A stretch of 64,000 nucleotides of DNA from Shimia sp040370365 (GCF_040370365.1 NZ_BAABWQ010000001.1:682001-746000), one strand, 5' to 3'; counted from the stretch's first letter, positions 26,842 to 36,390 are shown. Numbers and translations are program-made. The notes: generated from the letters alone by a model not told the origin.

Positions 26842-27585
26842 CTATTTTTCGAACCATCCTGTCGCCAACGCTCTGGCCCAATCTTCTCGGTGGTTTCTGG
26901 CAGCACATGCGCAGGCGCGCTCTGCCGCATAAGGCACTGACCGGAAGGTTGTGGTCCATTCTCCATGCAACTTTTCGACCACCGCATAAGAGGCGTTCGG
27001 TGATCCGGTTTGCATATAGTGATAGACTGGCTTCTCATCATCATAGGCCGGGCACCCCACACTCCCCGGATTCACAATCGTGCGACCATCTGGCAAGCAA
27101 ACACAGCGCGGAATATGAGTGTGTGCACAGAGAATAAGGCCCTCGGCAACTCCAACCGCCTGCGCCTTAACCTCGTCCAGTGTGGCGGCGCGAACGGTTC
27201 CATCTTGTTGCACGTGTTCAAGCCAGTACGTTGAATCGCTCGTCGGTGTTCCATGGCACATGAAAACATCATCAAAGACGGTTCGCGTCGGTGGCAAACT
27301 TTCTATCCATTCCAAATGTCTGGGAGAGAGCTCATCAAATGCGACCTGATCAGACAGTCCCATATCCGCCCTTTTTTGTTCGATGAGATAGCGGTCATGA
27401 TTGCCTCTAATTGAAACAAAATCGCGCGCCATAAGCAGATCGGCGGTTTTTGCAGCGTTCAAGGGACCACTGAAGAAGTCGCCAAGATTCAAAGCTGTCT
27501 CAATCTCAAGCGCCTCCATGTCGTGAAGAACCGCTTCTAAAGCGTCCGAGTTGCCATGAATGTCAGCCAAAACCGCAAATTTCAT
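26842..27585 (-). CDS. Metallophosphoesterase (calcineurin-like, YfcE/MJ0936-type)
   Basis: About 247 residues from ATG 27585 (MKFAVLADIHGN). The two-metal site is complete: DxH (DIHGN), GDFFSG, GNHD, a His in CHGTP, and HTH in CAHTHIP. The family hydrolyses phosphodiesters or phosphoproteins. It is divergent from pepF. In-frame codons upstream have no ribosome binding site. Confidence 0.9.
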   Translation of the reverse strand: MKFAVLADIHGNSDALEAVLHDMEALEIETALNLGDFFSGPLNAAKTADLLMARDFVSIRGNHDRYLIEQKRADMGLSDQVAFDELSPRHLEWIESLPPTRTVFDDVFMCHGTPTSDSTYWLEHVQQDGTVRAATLDEVKAQAVGVAEGLILCAHTHIPRCVCLPDGRTIVNPGSVGCPAYDDEKPVYHYMQTGSPNASYAVVEKLHGEWTTTFRSVPYAAERACACAARNHREDWARALATGWFEK

Positions 27586-27692
27586 ACACAATTTTTCCCA
27601 TCGCAGGGGCCGGAAAGCAAGGCAATACCTTGAACCTACTGCGCCACTCTGCCTATCTGACACGCAACTGATGATTTCAAAAAGGTGCTCAC

Positions 27693-29510
27693 ATGCTGAA
27701 CCTTCCGTTTCCCGTGCGCGACGCCAACGCGTCTTCTGGCTCTCAAGACTTCGGCGACCTGCCCGAGTGGGACCTGTCAGACCTCTACACCAGTGACGAC
27801 GCACCAGAATTGCAGGCTGATCTGGCTTGGCTGGAAACCGAATGTGCTGCTTTCGCAACCGACTACGAGGGCAAGCTTGCTGGTCTTTCTGCTGACGATC
27901 TGCTGACCTGTGTGCAACGCAATGAGAAAATCTCGCAAACTTCTGGCCGCATTATGTCCTACGCAGGACTGCGCTACTACCAGCTCACCACCGATGCTGA
28001 ACGCGCACAGTTCATGGCCAACATGCAGGAAAAGCTCACCAATTTCTCCACGCCGCTGGTGTTTTTCACGCTCGAACTGAACCGCATCGAAGATGACACA
28101 TTGGCCGCAGCCTTTGCACAAAACGAAGAGCTCGCCCGCTACGAACCTGTCTTCCGCCGCATTCGCGCAATGAAGCCACACCAATTGTCTGACGAGTTGG
28201 AAAAATTCCTGCACGACCTCGGCGTGGTCGGCGACGCTTGGGAGCGCCTGTTTGACGAAACCATTGCGGGCCTGATGTTTGATGTGAACGGCGAGACGCT
28301 CAACATCGAAGGCACACTCAATTTCCTGACTGACCCAGACCGCTCAAAACGCGAGGCCGCCGCGCAGGAACTGGCCCGTGTGTTCAGCGACAATATCAAA
28401 ATCTTCTCGCGTGTGCACAACACTGCCGCCAAAGAGAAAGAGGTCGTGGATCGCTGGCGCAATATGCCAACCGCACAAACCGGCCGTCACCTGTCGAACG
28501 ACGTGGAGCCTGAGGTTGTGCAAGCCCTGCGTGATGCGGTTGTGGCTGCTTATCCAAAACTCAGCCACCGCTACTACGAGCTAAAGCGCAAATGGCTCGG
28601 CCTGGAGACGATGCAGGTCTGGGATCGCAATGCGCCTTTGCCGATGGAAGACCCCACCACCGTCGATTGGCACACCGCACAACAGACTGTGATGGAGGCT
28701 TATAACGCTTTTGATCCCCGCATGGGCGAGATTGCAGCGCCGTTCTTCACCAAGGGCTGGATTGACGCCGGTGTGAAACCCGGCAAAGCGCCGGGCGCCT
28801 TTGCCCACCCCACCGTGACCAACGTGCACCCCTATGTGATGCTGAACTACCTCGGCAAGCCCCGCGACGTGATGACATTGGCGCATGAACTGGGCCACGG
28901 CGTGCACCAAGTGCTGGCCGCGGAGCAAGGCGAGATGCTGTCGTCTACCCCGCTGACCTTGGCCGAAACCGCCTCTGTGTTTGGCGAAATGCTGACCTTC
29001 CGCACGATGCTGGACAAAGCCGAAACCCAGGAGCAGCGCAAAATCTTGCTGGCCGGCAAAGTTGAGGACATGATCAACACCGTGGTGCGTCAAATCGCGT
29101 TTTACGACTTTGAGTGCAAACTGCACGCCGCGCGTCGCGAAAGTGAACTCACACCAGAAGACATCAACGCGCTGTGGATGTCGGTGCAGGCCGAAAGCCT
29201 TGGCGACGCCTTTGAGTACATGGACGGCTATGAGACCTTCTGGGCCTATATCCCGCACTTCGTACATTCACCGTTCTACGTCTACGCCTATGCCTTTGGC
29301 GACGGCCTCGTAAACGCACTCTATGCGGTCTACGCGGAAGGGGATGAAGGCTTTGAAGACAAGTACTTTGAGATGCTCAAAGCGGGTGGCTCCAAACACC
29401 ACTCCGAACTCCTCGCACCCTTTGGTCTGGATGCCTCTGATCCAAAATTCTGGGACAAGGGGCTCAGCATGATCTCGTCAATGATCGACGAGCTTGAAGC
29501 GATGGAATGA
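27693..29510 (+). CDS. pepF: M3-family oligoendopeptidase (PepF type)
   Basis: 605 residues from ATG 27693 behind AAGGTG. The zinc motif HELGHGVHQ lies near residue 397, with a downstream Glu in TLAETASVFGEM as third ligand. The C-terminal FVHSPFYVYAYAFG region completes the M3 substrate channel. It is a cytoplasmic peptide-trimming enzyme. Its stop overlaps the start of the next gene by four bases (ATGA). Confidence 0.94.
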   Translation: MLNLPFPVRDANASSGSQDFGDLPEWDLSDLYTSDDAPELQADLAWLETECAAFATDYEGKLAGLSADDLLTCVQRNEKISQTSGRIMSYAGLRYYQLTTDAERAQFMANMQEKLTNFSTPLVFFTLELNRIEDDTLAAAFAQNEELARYEPVFRRIRAMKPHQLSDELEKFLHDLGVVGDAWERLFDETIAGLMFDVNGETLNIEGTLNFLTDPDRSKREAAAQELARVFSDNIKIFSRVHNTAAKEKEVVDRWRNMPTAQTGRHLSNDVEPEVVQALRDAVVAAYPKLSHRYYELKRKWLGLETMQVWDRNAPLPMEDPTTVDWHTAQQTVMEAYNAFDPRMGEIAAPFFTKGWIDAGVKPGKAPGAFAHPTVTNVHPYVMLNYLGKPRDVMTLAHELGHGVHQVLAAEQGEMLSSTPLTLAETASVFGEMLTFRTMLDKAETQEQRKILLAGKVEDMINTVVRQIAFYDFECKLHAARRESELTPEDINALWMSVQAESLGDAFEYMDGYETFWAYIPHFVHSPFYVYAYAFGDGLVNALYAVYAEGDEGFEDKYFEMLKAGGSKHHSELLAPFGLDASDPKFWDKGLSMISSMIDELEAME

Positions 29511-30393
29511 AGAAGTCTTCTGTTCGGCGCTATAAGGAAGGAGAGCATGAGCAAGTTTGGCGCGAGCTGGACTTTGCTCTTCTTCCAATCAAAGAACAGT
29601 TTGAGCTCGGACTTGGCACTCATCCCAGTGAGGAGGAAACCCGCGAAGTCATCACACTGACCTTTGAAAGAGTGGCGCGAAACGTGGACAGGCTGGTATC
29701 GCGCTTGCGCGACATTGGCTATCAATTTGCCTGCGAGGCGGAGGCGAAGTCCCCGCACCCACCGCGCAGGCCGGCTGTCGCAGCTGCAAAACTGGCCCGC
29801 ACCAACACTCTGGAGCGATTTGACGACCTTGAAGTGACCGGCAGTGGCCCGTTTCCCATTGCCCTCTCACTGTTTGCGGAACTGGTTGGCAGCGTCGATC
29901 TTCGGCAGCAACTGACCGAGGATCAACTCGACAAGCCCTCGGATCCTATTCTGAAAACTCTTGGTGATTGGGACCCACTGGAAGTCGATTTTGACTTTCT
30001 TCAATACGAGATCGGCGAGGAAGAAGCAGAGCTTCATCCGCTGCCGGAAGGTGGCCTTGCTTTGCAACCCGCCTTCGCTGGAAGTTTTGAACACAAAGCC
30101 AACATCAGTGGTGCATGGAATCCGCATCTGCGTCTCCCAAGCTATCGAGTGGATCCAATGGTGTTTGCTGAAGGCATCGCGCTCCCCTTCACGACCTATC
30201 TACGTAAGACCTAACCAGAGGCGGTTTTTTTGGGGCACCGCGTCCATTTTTTCGGGCGAAGTATTTTGGTGATACCTCGGGCTACTACCTGAATGAGACC
30301 AAGTGGCCAAAACTCAAGGCAGTTGAGGATGGCATCTATTTGCCGGATCATCCAATTTTTGTCTCCTTGTCAAAAGATTTTACAGCTTTCTGA
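29507..30393 (+). pseudogene. Hypothetical protein gene with frameshift near the 3' end
   Basis: The first frame (29507-30214) encodes 235 soluble residues and overlaps pepF by four bases. It stops at 30212. From 30208 a different frame stays open to the TGA at 30391-30393 and reads like the missing end of the protein (AKYFGDTSGYYLNE, then KWPKLKAVEDGIYLP). The frame change must fall between about 30205 and 30214, just before seven T at 30225-30231. I do not recognise the family. It may be a recent mutation, a sequencing error, or a tolerated truncation. Confidence 0.65.
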
Positions 30394-30480
30394 TCCCCCA
30401 CGCCGTCCCGGCCCCAAGCCTGCACAGCAGCCCAATTCTGCGGCGCCAATCACGTTCAGCCCCACAATCACCTCTTCCGA

Positions 30481-30496
30481 TTGCACAGATGTGCAA
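30481..30496. promoter_or_regulatory. Candidate operator dyad upstream of secreted-protein gene
   Basis: TTGCACA-GA-TGTGCAA is a perfect 7-2-7 inverted repeat, 144 bases before the start at 30640, in a 246-base gap with no other gene. The binding protein is unknown. Confidence 0.4.
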
Positions 30497-30639
30497 ACAA
30501 TCAACATTGTCTTTTCATTCCGAAACACCCCAAATACGCCACTCGCCCATTAACGTGTCAACGCAACGCGAAAAACACGCATTGCGCGAAGGAGCTCTTT
30601 GCCTCACACTACAGGAAATCTAAAATACCGGACTTACTC

Positions 30640-31101
30640 ATGTTGCGCATTATTCACATTATCCCCCTCATGATCGGCCTCGCGTCGCCGCTTCACGCAC
30701 AAACCCTGATTGGGGATTGGAATTGTTTGGAACAGCCGCCGGAAGGCGAAGTACATTCACAAGTTACATTCAAGCCAAACGGAAGGATGCATGCCAAAAT
30801 TCAGTATAAAATCGCGTTTCCTGACGCTGAGATCTTGGGAACGGCGCGTTACAAAGGCAAGTTTGGATATACGGCAGAAGGCCACCTGACAGATATTCCA
30901 ATGAGTGCGAAAATCACCTCGCTCACCGGCAATGGTATGGATATCAAAAACAGCGAAGTTGCAAGACAACTGAAAGCAGCACTGCTTGAAGACAACGGAA
31001 CACTTGCGGAAATCAAAGTTCTTACATCTTCTCAATTGGTCATTCGAGCAGATGGCAGGGATATCACATGCAAGAGGCCCCAAGGTTACCTCGGTTCCTA
31101 G
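30640..31101 (+). CDS. Small secreted protein, paralogue A
   Basis: 153 residues from ATG 30640, with a signal peptide (IIHIIPLMIGLASPLHA). The mature protein starts LIGDWNCLE and shares this start, the ARYKG segment, a DIP/DTP-type turn and LLEDN with the product of 31769-32212. Two Cys (WNCLE and ITCKR) near the ends are kept in both and may form a disulphide. It is probably a small periplasmic beta-rich domain of unknown function. Confidence 0.75.
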   Translation: MLRIIHIIPLMIGLASPLHAQTLIGDWNCLEQPPEGEVHSQVTFKPNGRMHAKIQYKIAFPDAEILGTARYKGKFGYTAEGHLTDIPMSAKITSLTGNGMDIKNSEVARQLKAALLEDNGTLAEIKVLTSSQLVIRADGRDITCKRPQGYLGS

Positions 31102-31113
31102 CATAAAACGACG

Positions 31114-31599
31114 TTAAAACACCCCCATCGCCAGCCCTGCAGCAAGCGCCCCGCCAATCTCACCACAGCGCGCCAAATCGTCTTTCCCAATCACCTTCTC
31201 TGCCAAGATGGCATCTGCCGTTTGCGCCTTTGTACAGACGATTATCGGCGCTTGCACCTCTTTGAGCCGCCAACCCGTCGCGATGCGCGCCAATTGCCGC
31301 GCTGCCCCCTGACCGTCTGACCCCGCACAGATCATCTGTGCATAGGGACGCCCTTCTATTTTCCCCAAGGCCGGATAATAGCAGCGGTCAAAAAACTCTT
31401 TCATTTGTCCAGACAGGGAGGCCAAGTTTTCGGGCGCCACAAACAAATACCCCTGCGCCCTCAGAAGGTCCTCTGGCCCCACCTCGACTGCGGGCATCAA
31501 TCGTGCAGAACCTTCTTGTCTGGCGGCATCAAAGGCCGCCTGCGCCATCTGACGGCTGCCTCCAGTCCGCGAATGATAGACGATCAACAATTCCGACAT
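31114..31599 (-). CDS. Flavodoxin-fold NAD(P)H-dependent oxidoreductase
   Basis: 161 residues. The FMN phosphate loop is at the start (LIVYHSRTGGSRQMA), and FVAPENLASLSGQMKEFFDR matches the second flavin-contact region of the flavodoxin/NADPH-dependent FMN reductase group. It lies between the two secreted paralogues but on the other strand, ending 12 bases from the first of them. Confidence 0.82.
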   Translation of the reverse strand: MSELLIVYHSRTGGSRQMAQAAFDAARQEGSARLMPAVEVGPEDLLRAQGYLFVAPENLASLSGQMKEFFDRCYYPALGKIEGRPYAQMICAGSDGQGAARQLARIATGWRLKEVQAPIIVCTKAQTADAILAEKVIGKDDLARCGEIGGALAAGLAMGVF

Positions 31600-31768
31600 C
31601 CAATAACTTCCCTAATGCGGCACCTATGTATGTCTTACAGTAGACCGGTCTGCTGCCCCCAAACAATCACACAGGATGATTGAAGCCTCTGCTTGCTTGC
31701 CTTAAGCTCGCAATCAAATGTGCCCCTTTTTCCCTAAGTCCTCATGGTCCGCCACAGGAGTTTCACCC

Positions 31769-32212
31769 ATGAATGTTGTATCCACCGCTTGCGCCTTGAT
31801 CGCGCTCACCGCCTCAACCGGGTTCGCCCAGTCACTTGTAGGCACATGGACTTGTGAACGAAATACCGCAGATGCGGAGGCGGTCTCAAACGTTACCTTT
31901 GATGACAATGGACAGCTCAAGGCACTGGTAAACATAGACTTCCTTGGGCACGATCAGAAGGTTTTTGCGCAAGCCCGCTACAAATCCAGCTATGTTTTTG
32001 AGGATGGAAAACTGAGCGACACGCCGATCAGCGCCGCCATAAACGCCTTCACCATTGACGGCGCGGACGCAAAAAAAAGCGACCATGCCAAACGACTGCA
32101 AGACAGCCTTCTGGAAGACAATGCAACATCGGCGAAAGTGCTGTTTACATCGGATGCATATATGATTTTGTCGCCCGGCAAGGGAGCGATCAACTGCGTG
32201 CGGATGCCGTAG
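31769..32212 (+). CDS. Small secreted protein, paralogue B
   Basis: 147 residues from ATG 31769 behind CAGGAG, with a signal peptide (TACALIALTASTGFA). The mature part, from SLVGTWTCE, aligns over its length with the product of 30640-31101 (ARYKSS, LLEDNAT, INCVRMP), including both Cys. The two copies flank a flavodoxin gene on the other strand, so this is not a simple tandem pair. Function unknown. Confidence 0.75.
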   Translation: MNVVSTACALIALTASTGFAQSLVGTWTCERNTADAEAVSNVTFDDNGQLKALVNIDFLGHDQKVFAQARYKSSYVFEDGKLSDTPISAAINAFTIDGADAKKSDHAKRLQDSLLEDNATSAKVLFTSDAYMILSPGKGAINCVRMP

Positions 32213-32303
32213 AGGCCAACTCCTGTCCTAGCGTCACGCTTTGACAATCGATCTCTCCATCCTAGTGTATGCCTCTGAAGCATATCGACGTTGGGGAAAA
32301 ACT

Positions 32304-33476
32304 ATGCGCACCTTTGGAAAATGGTTAGGGCGGCTCTTGCTGCTGATGGTTGCGGGCGTGACTGCCTTTCTTGTGTTCGCACCAGCACATGTAGAACAAT
32401 CCCGCAATGCGGTGGCAGAACACGCCCCCTATCCGGTCAGTGATAGTGCAAAAGCCCTACATTCTGATTTGATCGTCGGAGATTGGCACGCTGACACGCT
32501 TTTGTGGAAGCGCAATCCACTAGATCGCGCCGATCGCGGCCAAGTGGACGTGCCGCGCCTGATCGAAGGCAACGTGGCCGTTCAGGTGTTTACCGCCGTC
32601 ACCAAGTCGCCTGCTGGGCAGAATTACACATCAAACTCCGCGGATGCGCGCGACAATATCACCTTGCTTGCGGTTGGGCAGCTTTGGCCCGCGCGGACTT
32701 GGGAGTCGATCTTTGAACGTGCCATCTATCAAGCGGAACGCTTGCATAAGGCCGAAGCGAATTCCGGGGGCGAATTGCGGGTCGTACGCAACACAGCTGA
32801 CCTCAACGCCGTTCTGGCGGACCGTGCAGCCGGAAAAACCGTGGTTGCTGGCATGTTGGGCATAGAAGGTGCGCACCCTCTGGAAGGTGACCTCGACAAC
32901 CTGCAAAAGCTGCAAGATATCGGCTATCGCGTCATTGGGCTGCAGCATTTCTTTGACAACGAGCTGGGCGGCTCGTTGCACGGCATTGGCAACAAAGGCC
33001 TCACCGACTTTGGCCGCGATGTGGTGCGGGCTGTGGCGGAGCGCAATCTGGTGCTAGATCTGGCGCACTCCAGCCCCCGCGTAGCCCGAGAAGTCATTGA
33101 ATTGACGGACATTCCCTTGATCGTTAGCCACACCGGGATCTATGGAAACTGCCCGGTGAAACGCAACTACGAAGATGACCTAATGAAAGACATCGTGGCC
33201 TCCGGCGGCGTTGTTGGTATTGGCTATTGGGCAGATGTCACCTGTGATGACAGCCCTGCGGGCGTTGCCAAAACGGTCAAAGCAGCCATCGATTTGTTGG
33301 GCGAAGACCATGTGTCGCTGGGGTCTGATTTTGACGGCTCTGTGGCGACAGCGTTTGACACATCCGAACTGGCCGCACTCACACAGGCGCTGATGGATAT
33401 TGGTCTGACAGAGCCGCAAATTCGCAAAGTCATGGGAGAAAACATGCTGCGTGTGTTGCGCGCCCGCTTGGGGTGA
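32304..33476 (+). CDS. Membrane dipeptidase (M19 family)
   Basis: About 390 residues from ATG 32304. An N-terminal hydrophobic helix (LLLLMVAGVTAFLVF) anchors or exports it. The zinc site of renal-dipeptidase-like amidohydrolases is visible: DWHADTLLW (HxD), GIEGAHPLEGD (bridging Glu), LAHSS and VSHTG (His ligands) and GSDFDG (Asp). Family members cleave dipeptides, including those with D-residues. Confidence 0.92.
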   Translation: MRTFGKWLGRLLLLMVAGVTAFLVFAPAHVEQSRNAVAEHAPYPVSDSAKALHSDLIVGDWHADTLLWKRNPLDRADRGQVDVPRLIEGNVAVQVFTAVTKSPAGQNYTSNSADARDNITLLAVGQLWPARTWESIFERAIYQAERLHKAEANSGGELRVVRNTADLNAVLADRAAGKTVVAGMLGIEGAHPLEGDLDNLQKLQDIGYRVIGLQHFFDNELGGSLHGIGNKGLTDFGRDVVRAVAERNLVLDLAHSSPRVAREVIELTDIPLIVSHTGIYGNCPVKRNYEDDLMKDIVASGGVVGIGYWADVTCDDSPAGVAKTVKAAIDLLGEDHVSLGSDFDGSVATAFDTSELAALTQALMDIGLTEPQIRKVMGENMLRVLRARLG

Positions 33477-33763
33477 GGCCACTGGCCTACACACAAAGCC
33501 GCCCCAAAATCACCGTCGGGCGTGTTTTCGCTTTTGGATTGTTTGCCGACAAAACGCGGATAGGCCTGACGCTTGGGTTGCATGCGGGAAAAGCGGCTCC
33601 CGCCCCTAAGCGCTCAGGACGCTGAGGGCACAACCCAACAATGCGGGTCTTTTGCTACGTGAGATCGAACGGTTGGTTAGATACGGGGAAAAGCGTAAAA
33701 CTTGCATTGCCACGCGGAACCATCTGACCAAGACATGTCGGTGTTGCACTGCAAGTGCTCGCA
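33477..33763. other. Gene-free gap with a predicted three-way RNA fold
   Basis: 287 bases between two convergent genes. TTGGGTTG (33573-33580) pairs perfectly with CAACCCAA (33631-33638). Enclosed are GCGGGA/TCCCGC (33584-33589 with 33598-33603) and CTCAG/CTGAG (33613-33617 with 33622-33626). This gives a compact junction of 66 bases. It could be a terminator, a small RNA on either strand, or a dispersed repeat. No open frame is convincing. Confidence 0.5.
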
Positions 33764-34609
33764 TTACTCAGCCGCATATTCTGCCCGAAGAAAGCTCATG
33801 AGGGTCTGTATTCGGGTAAGGCGGCGCTGTTCTGGAAGGCAGATCAGCCAGAGAAACATGTCATTGTCATAGAGCCTGTCCGAAACAGGGGTTAGTCTGG
33901 GGTCTTCTTCGCCGAAATCGCTGGGAAGCATGCCGACTCCGGCACCTTGGGCAATGGCTTCTCGCATGGGGACATAGCCATCAATTGAAAGGGTAATTTC
34001 CGCATTTGGAAGAATGCTCTTGATGGTTTTGTCGATACTGTCCGCGCCTGGGTAAGAAATGTATCGAGTCAGGTCACTTTGCCCCCCGGCGCGTTCAAAC
34101 AGTCGAAGAGGCACCACTCCCAGCTTGTATCTGGTCATGCCTTTTGGTGGCTCGAGTGACAACCGCAATGCCACATCTGTGTCATGACGCATGAGGGAGG
34201 CAAGCTGATCCGTGGCTTTCAATTCAAGCAAGATCTGAGGGTTTTCAGATTGAAAGCGTGTCAACGGTTCTGCCAGACTAAATGCAAGGTGTGGCGGTAT
34301 CGACAAACGGACTTTGCCCAAAGGATGTCGTTCACCGCCCAATGCCTGACCAAAGAACGACAGCTCCTGATTGGCGCGTTCGACGGCGGAAAACGCCTTA
34401 CGCCCTAACAAGGTTAGCTGGAAATTTCCATCGGTGCGGTCAAACAAAGCACGCCCCATCGTGGCCTCAAGCGCTTGAATGCGCCGCGCAACGGTCGTCC
34501 GATCAATAGCCAACCTGCGCGCCGCAGCGCTAAGTGTTTTCTCACGGGCCAAGGCAAGGAAAATCGGCAGCTCACTCCATGGGATGTCTTGGTGTGCATT
34601 TTTGCCCAT
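33764..34609 (-). CDS. LysR-family transcriptional regulator
   Basis: 281 residues from ATG 34609. The N-terminal HTH (ELPIFLALAREKTLSAAARR, with IDRTTVARRIQALE as recognition helix) is typical, followed by an effector-binding domain of normal length. It is divergent from the DUF1330 gene (34692) and probably controls it and itself. Confidence 0.9.
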   Translation of the reverse strand: MGKNAHQDIPWSELPIFLALAREKTLSAAARRLAIDRTTVARRIQALEATMGRALFDRTDGNFQLTLLGRKAFSAVERANQELSFFGQALGGERHPLGKVRLSIPPHLAFSLAEPLTRFQSENPQILLELKATDQLASLMRHDTDVALRLSLEPPKGMTRYKLGVVPLRLFERAGGQSDLTRYISYPGADSIDKTIKSILPNAEITLSIDGYVPMREAIAQGAGVGMLPSDFGEEDPRLTPVSDRLYDNDMFLWLICLPEQRRLTRIQTLMSFLRAEYAAE

Positions 34610-34691
34610 CTGCGTGCATTAGTTCTCATTATGTGGCGGAATTACACAGTATAGACAGCAGCCCATGAACTCAATGGCAAAGGAAAACCCA

Positions 34692-35057
34692 ATGAAATCT
34701 CTTCTTCTCAGTGCTGCGCTCGCCCTAACTCTTCCTACAATCGCAGCAGCAGACCCCGCCTACTTTATCGCCCAAATTCAGGTCGATGACTGGGATCAAT
34801 TTTTTGAGGAATATGGCGCAAAGACATTGCCAACTCTGGTGGAACACAACGCCAAGATTCTGGTCGGTGGCCCCGGCGCCACCACATTGGAAGGAGAGTG
34901 GGTCGGAAACCACACTGTGGTGCTCGAATTCGAAAGCCGGGAAGCCCTTGAGGGCTGGTACAATTCTGCAGAATATCAAGCGGCGCGCCCGCTCCGTTTT
35001 GAGACCACAAGCCTTAACAATATCATCGCAGCAGATGCCTTTGTTATGCCGAACTAA
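34692..35057 (+). CDS. DUF1330-domain protein with signal peptide
   Basis: 121 residues from ATG 34692, chosen because AAGGAAAA lies just before it. ATGs at 34665 and 34674 would add nine or six residues. A clear signal peptide (SLLLSAALALTLPTIAAA) precedes a DUF1330 dimeric alpha/beta barrel domain (AYFIAQIQVDDWDQF, VLEFESREALEGWYNS). Most DUF1330 proteins are cytoplasmic, so export is unusual. It is divergent from a LysR gene. Confidence 0.85.
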   Translation: MKSLLLSAALALTLPTIAAADPAYFIAQIQVDDWDQFFEEYGAKTLPTLVEHNAKILVGGPGATTLEGEWVGNHTVVLEFESREALEGWYNSAEYQAARPLRFETTSLNNIIAADAFVMPN

Positions 35058-35259
35058 GACCGTCATGATTGCTGCGAAGACCCCGCGAACGTCGAGTTCT
35101 TGCTGTGTTGTGCGGTAAATCTCAAGGGCGGCTACAAACGCAGGTGACACAGTCTTCTTGGGTTTTTTGAGATCTTACCCAGAACAGTGATGTGGCCATT
35201 TGATTGAAACGCAGCTTCGATCACGGTGGCCTCAAATCAGACCAGCGCGGCAAACGCAC

Positions 35260-35287
35260 AAAAAAGGGCGGCCATTTGGCCGCCCTT
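35260..35287 (-). terminator. Rho-independent terminator of the iron-binding protein gene
   Basis: On the minus strand a 10-bp GC-rich stem (AAGGGCGGCC with its complement, loop of four) is followed by six T (complement of 35260-35265). Confidence 0.9.
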
Positions 35288-35309
35288 CCGATCTCAATCA
35301 AGGGTTGGA

Positions 35310-36323
35310 TCAGCCGTCGAAATCAACTTCTTCGGTGATTTTCAGCGCTTGTGAGCGTTGGCCGGCCAATGTCATCAGGTTCACGTCGTCTGCGGTGAAC
35401 TCGCCCCAACCCGTGACCAATGCATCCGCTTCAGTGCCCGGTGCAACAGGATACTCAAAGTTGGCCTTGGCGTAAATTTCCTGCGCTTTAGGGGACGTCA
35501 GGAATTCCATCATCTTGATGGCATTTTCTTTGTTTGGCGCCGCTTTGGTCAGTGCAACACCAGAGACGTTGACGTGGGTGCCGCCGTTTTCAAATGTTGG
35601 GAAAACGATGCGCACGCTTTCCGCCCATTCTTTCTGCTCATCGTCGGAAAGCATTTTACCCATGTAGTAGGTGTTGCCGACAGAGATGTCGCATTCGCCA
35701 GCCCAAATCGCTTTAACCTGAGCGCGGTCGTTGCCCTGTGGCTTGCGTGCAAGGTTGGATTTAACGCCTTCGAGCCAAGTCTTGGCGCCTGCTTCGCCGT
35801 GATGCTCAATCACAGCAGAGGTCAGTGCCACATTATATGCGTTGGTGCCGGAACGGGTGCAAATGCGGCCTTCCCATTTTGGGTCTGCCAGATCTTCGTA
35901 AGTTGTGACTTCACCATCAGCCACACGGTCTTTGGAGGCGTAAACGATCCGTGCACGAGTTGTCAGGCCAAACCAGTGGTTTTCTGGATCCCGATACTGC
36001 GCTGGCACGTTTGAGTTGATTGCGTCGCTAACGACCGGCTGTGTCAAACCCGCATCCACAACACCCGCCAAGCGAGAAATGTCGACGGTAAGGATCATAT
36101 CAGCCGGGGAGCGATCGCCCTCTGCTTCCAGACGTTCAATCATGCCTTTCTGCAAATAAGCCACGTTCACTTTCACGCCGGTTTCGGCCGTGAAAGCATC
36201 GGTCAGCGGCTTGATCAGTTCAGGCTGACGGTAGGAATACACATTCACTTCCTCAGCAAAGGCTGGGGCAGCCACAGCGGTTGCAGCGGCAAATAAGATT
36301 GAGGTGGAAAATGTTTTGGTCAT
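35310..36323 (-). CDS. Periplasmic Fe(III)-binding protein of an ABC transporter (FbpA/FutA type)
   Basis: 337 residues from ATG 36323, with a signal peptide ending AAPAFA. The mature protein (EEVNVYSYRQPELIKPL) matches the FutA/FbpA iron-binding group. Tyr residues near the end of the domain (GNTYYMGK) are the usual Fe ligands. No permease or ATPase gene lies nearby, so its partners must be elsewhere. An iron box (36393-36407) and a promoter precede it, which fits induction under low iron. Confidence 0.92.
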   Translation of the reverse strand: MTKTFSTSILFAAATAVAAPAFAEEVNVYSYRQPELIKPLTDAFTAETGVKVNVAYLQKGMIERLEAEGDRSPADMILTVDISRLAGVVDAGLTQPVVSDAINSNVPAQYRDPENHWFGLTTRARIVYASKDRVADGEVTTYEDLADPKWEGRICTRSGTNAYNVALTSAVIEHHGEAGAKTWLEGVKSNLARKPQGNDRAQVKAIWAGECDISVGNTYYMGKMLSDDEQKEWAESVRIVFPTFENGGTHVNVSGVALTKAAPNKENAIKMMEFLTSPKAQEIYAKANFEYPVAPGTEADALVTGWGEFTADDVNLMTLAGQRSQALKITEEVDFDG

Positions 36324-36359
36324 GTCATCACTCGCGGTGTCATGGTTTCGTTGCCGCCG

Positions 36360-36388
36360 CTTAAATCCGAGTTTTTTTATCAGGTCAA
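36360..36388 (-). promoter_or_regulatory. Candidate promoter of the iron-binding protein gene
   Basis: On the minus strand, TTGACC (complement of 36383-36388) and TTTAAG (complement of 36360-36365) are 17 bases apart, close to the sigma-70 arrangement. The start codon is 37 bases beyond. Confidence 0.5.
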
Positions 36389-36390
36389 TA

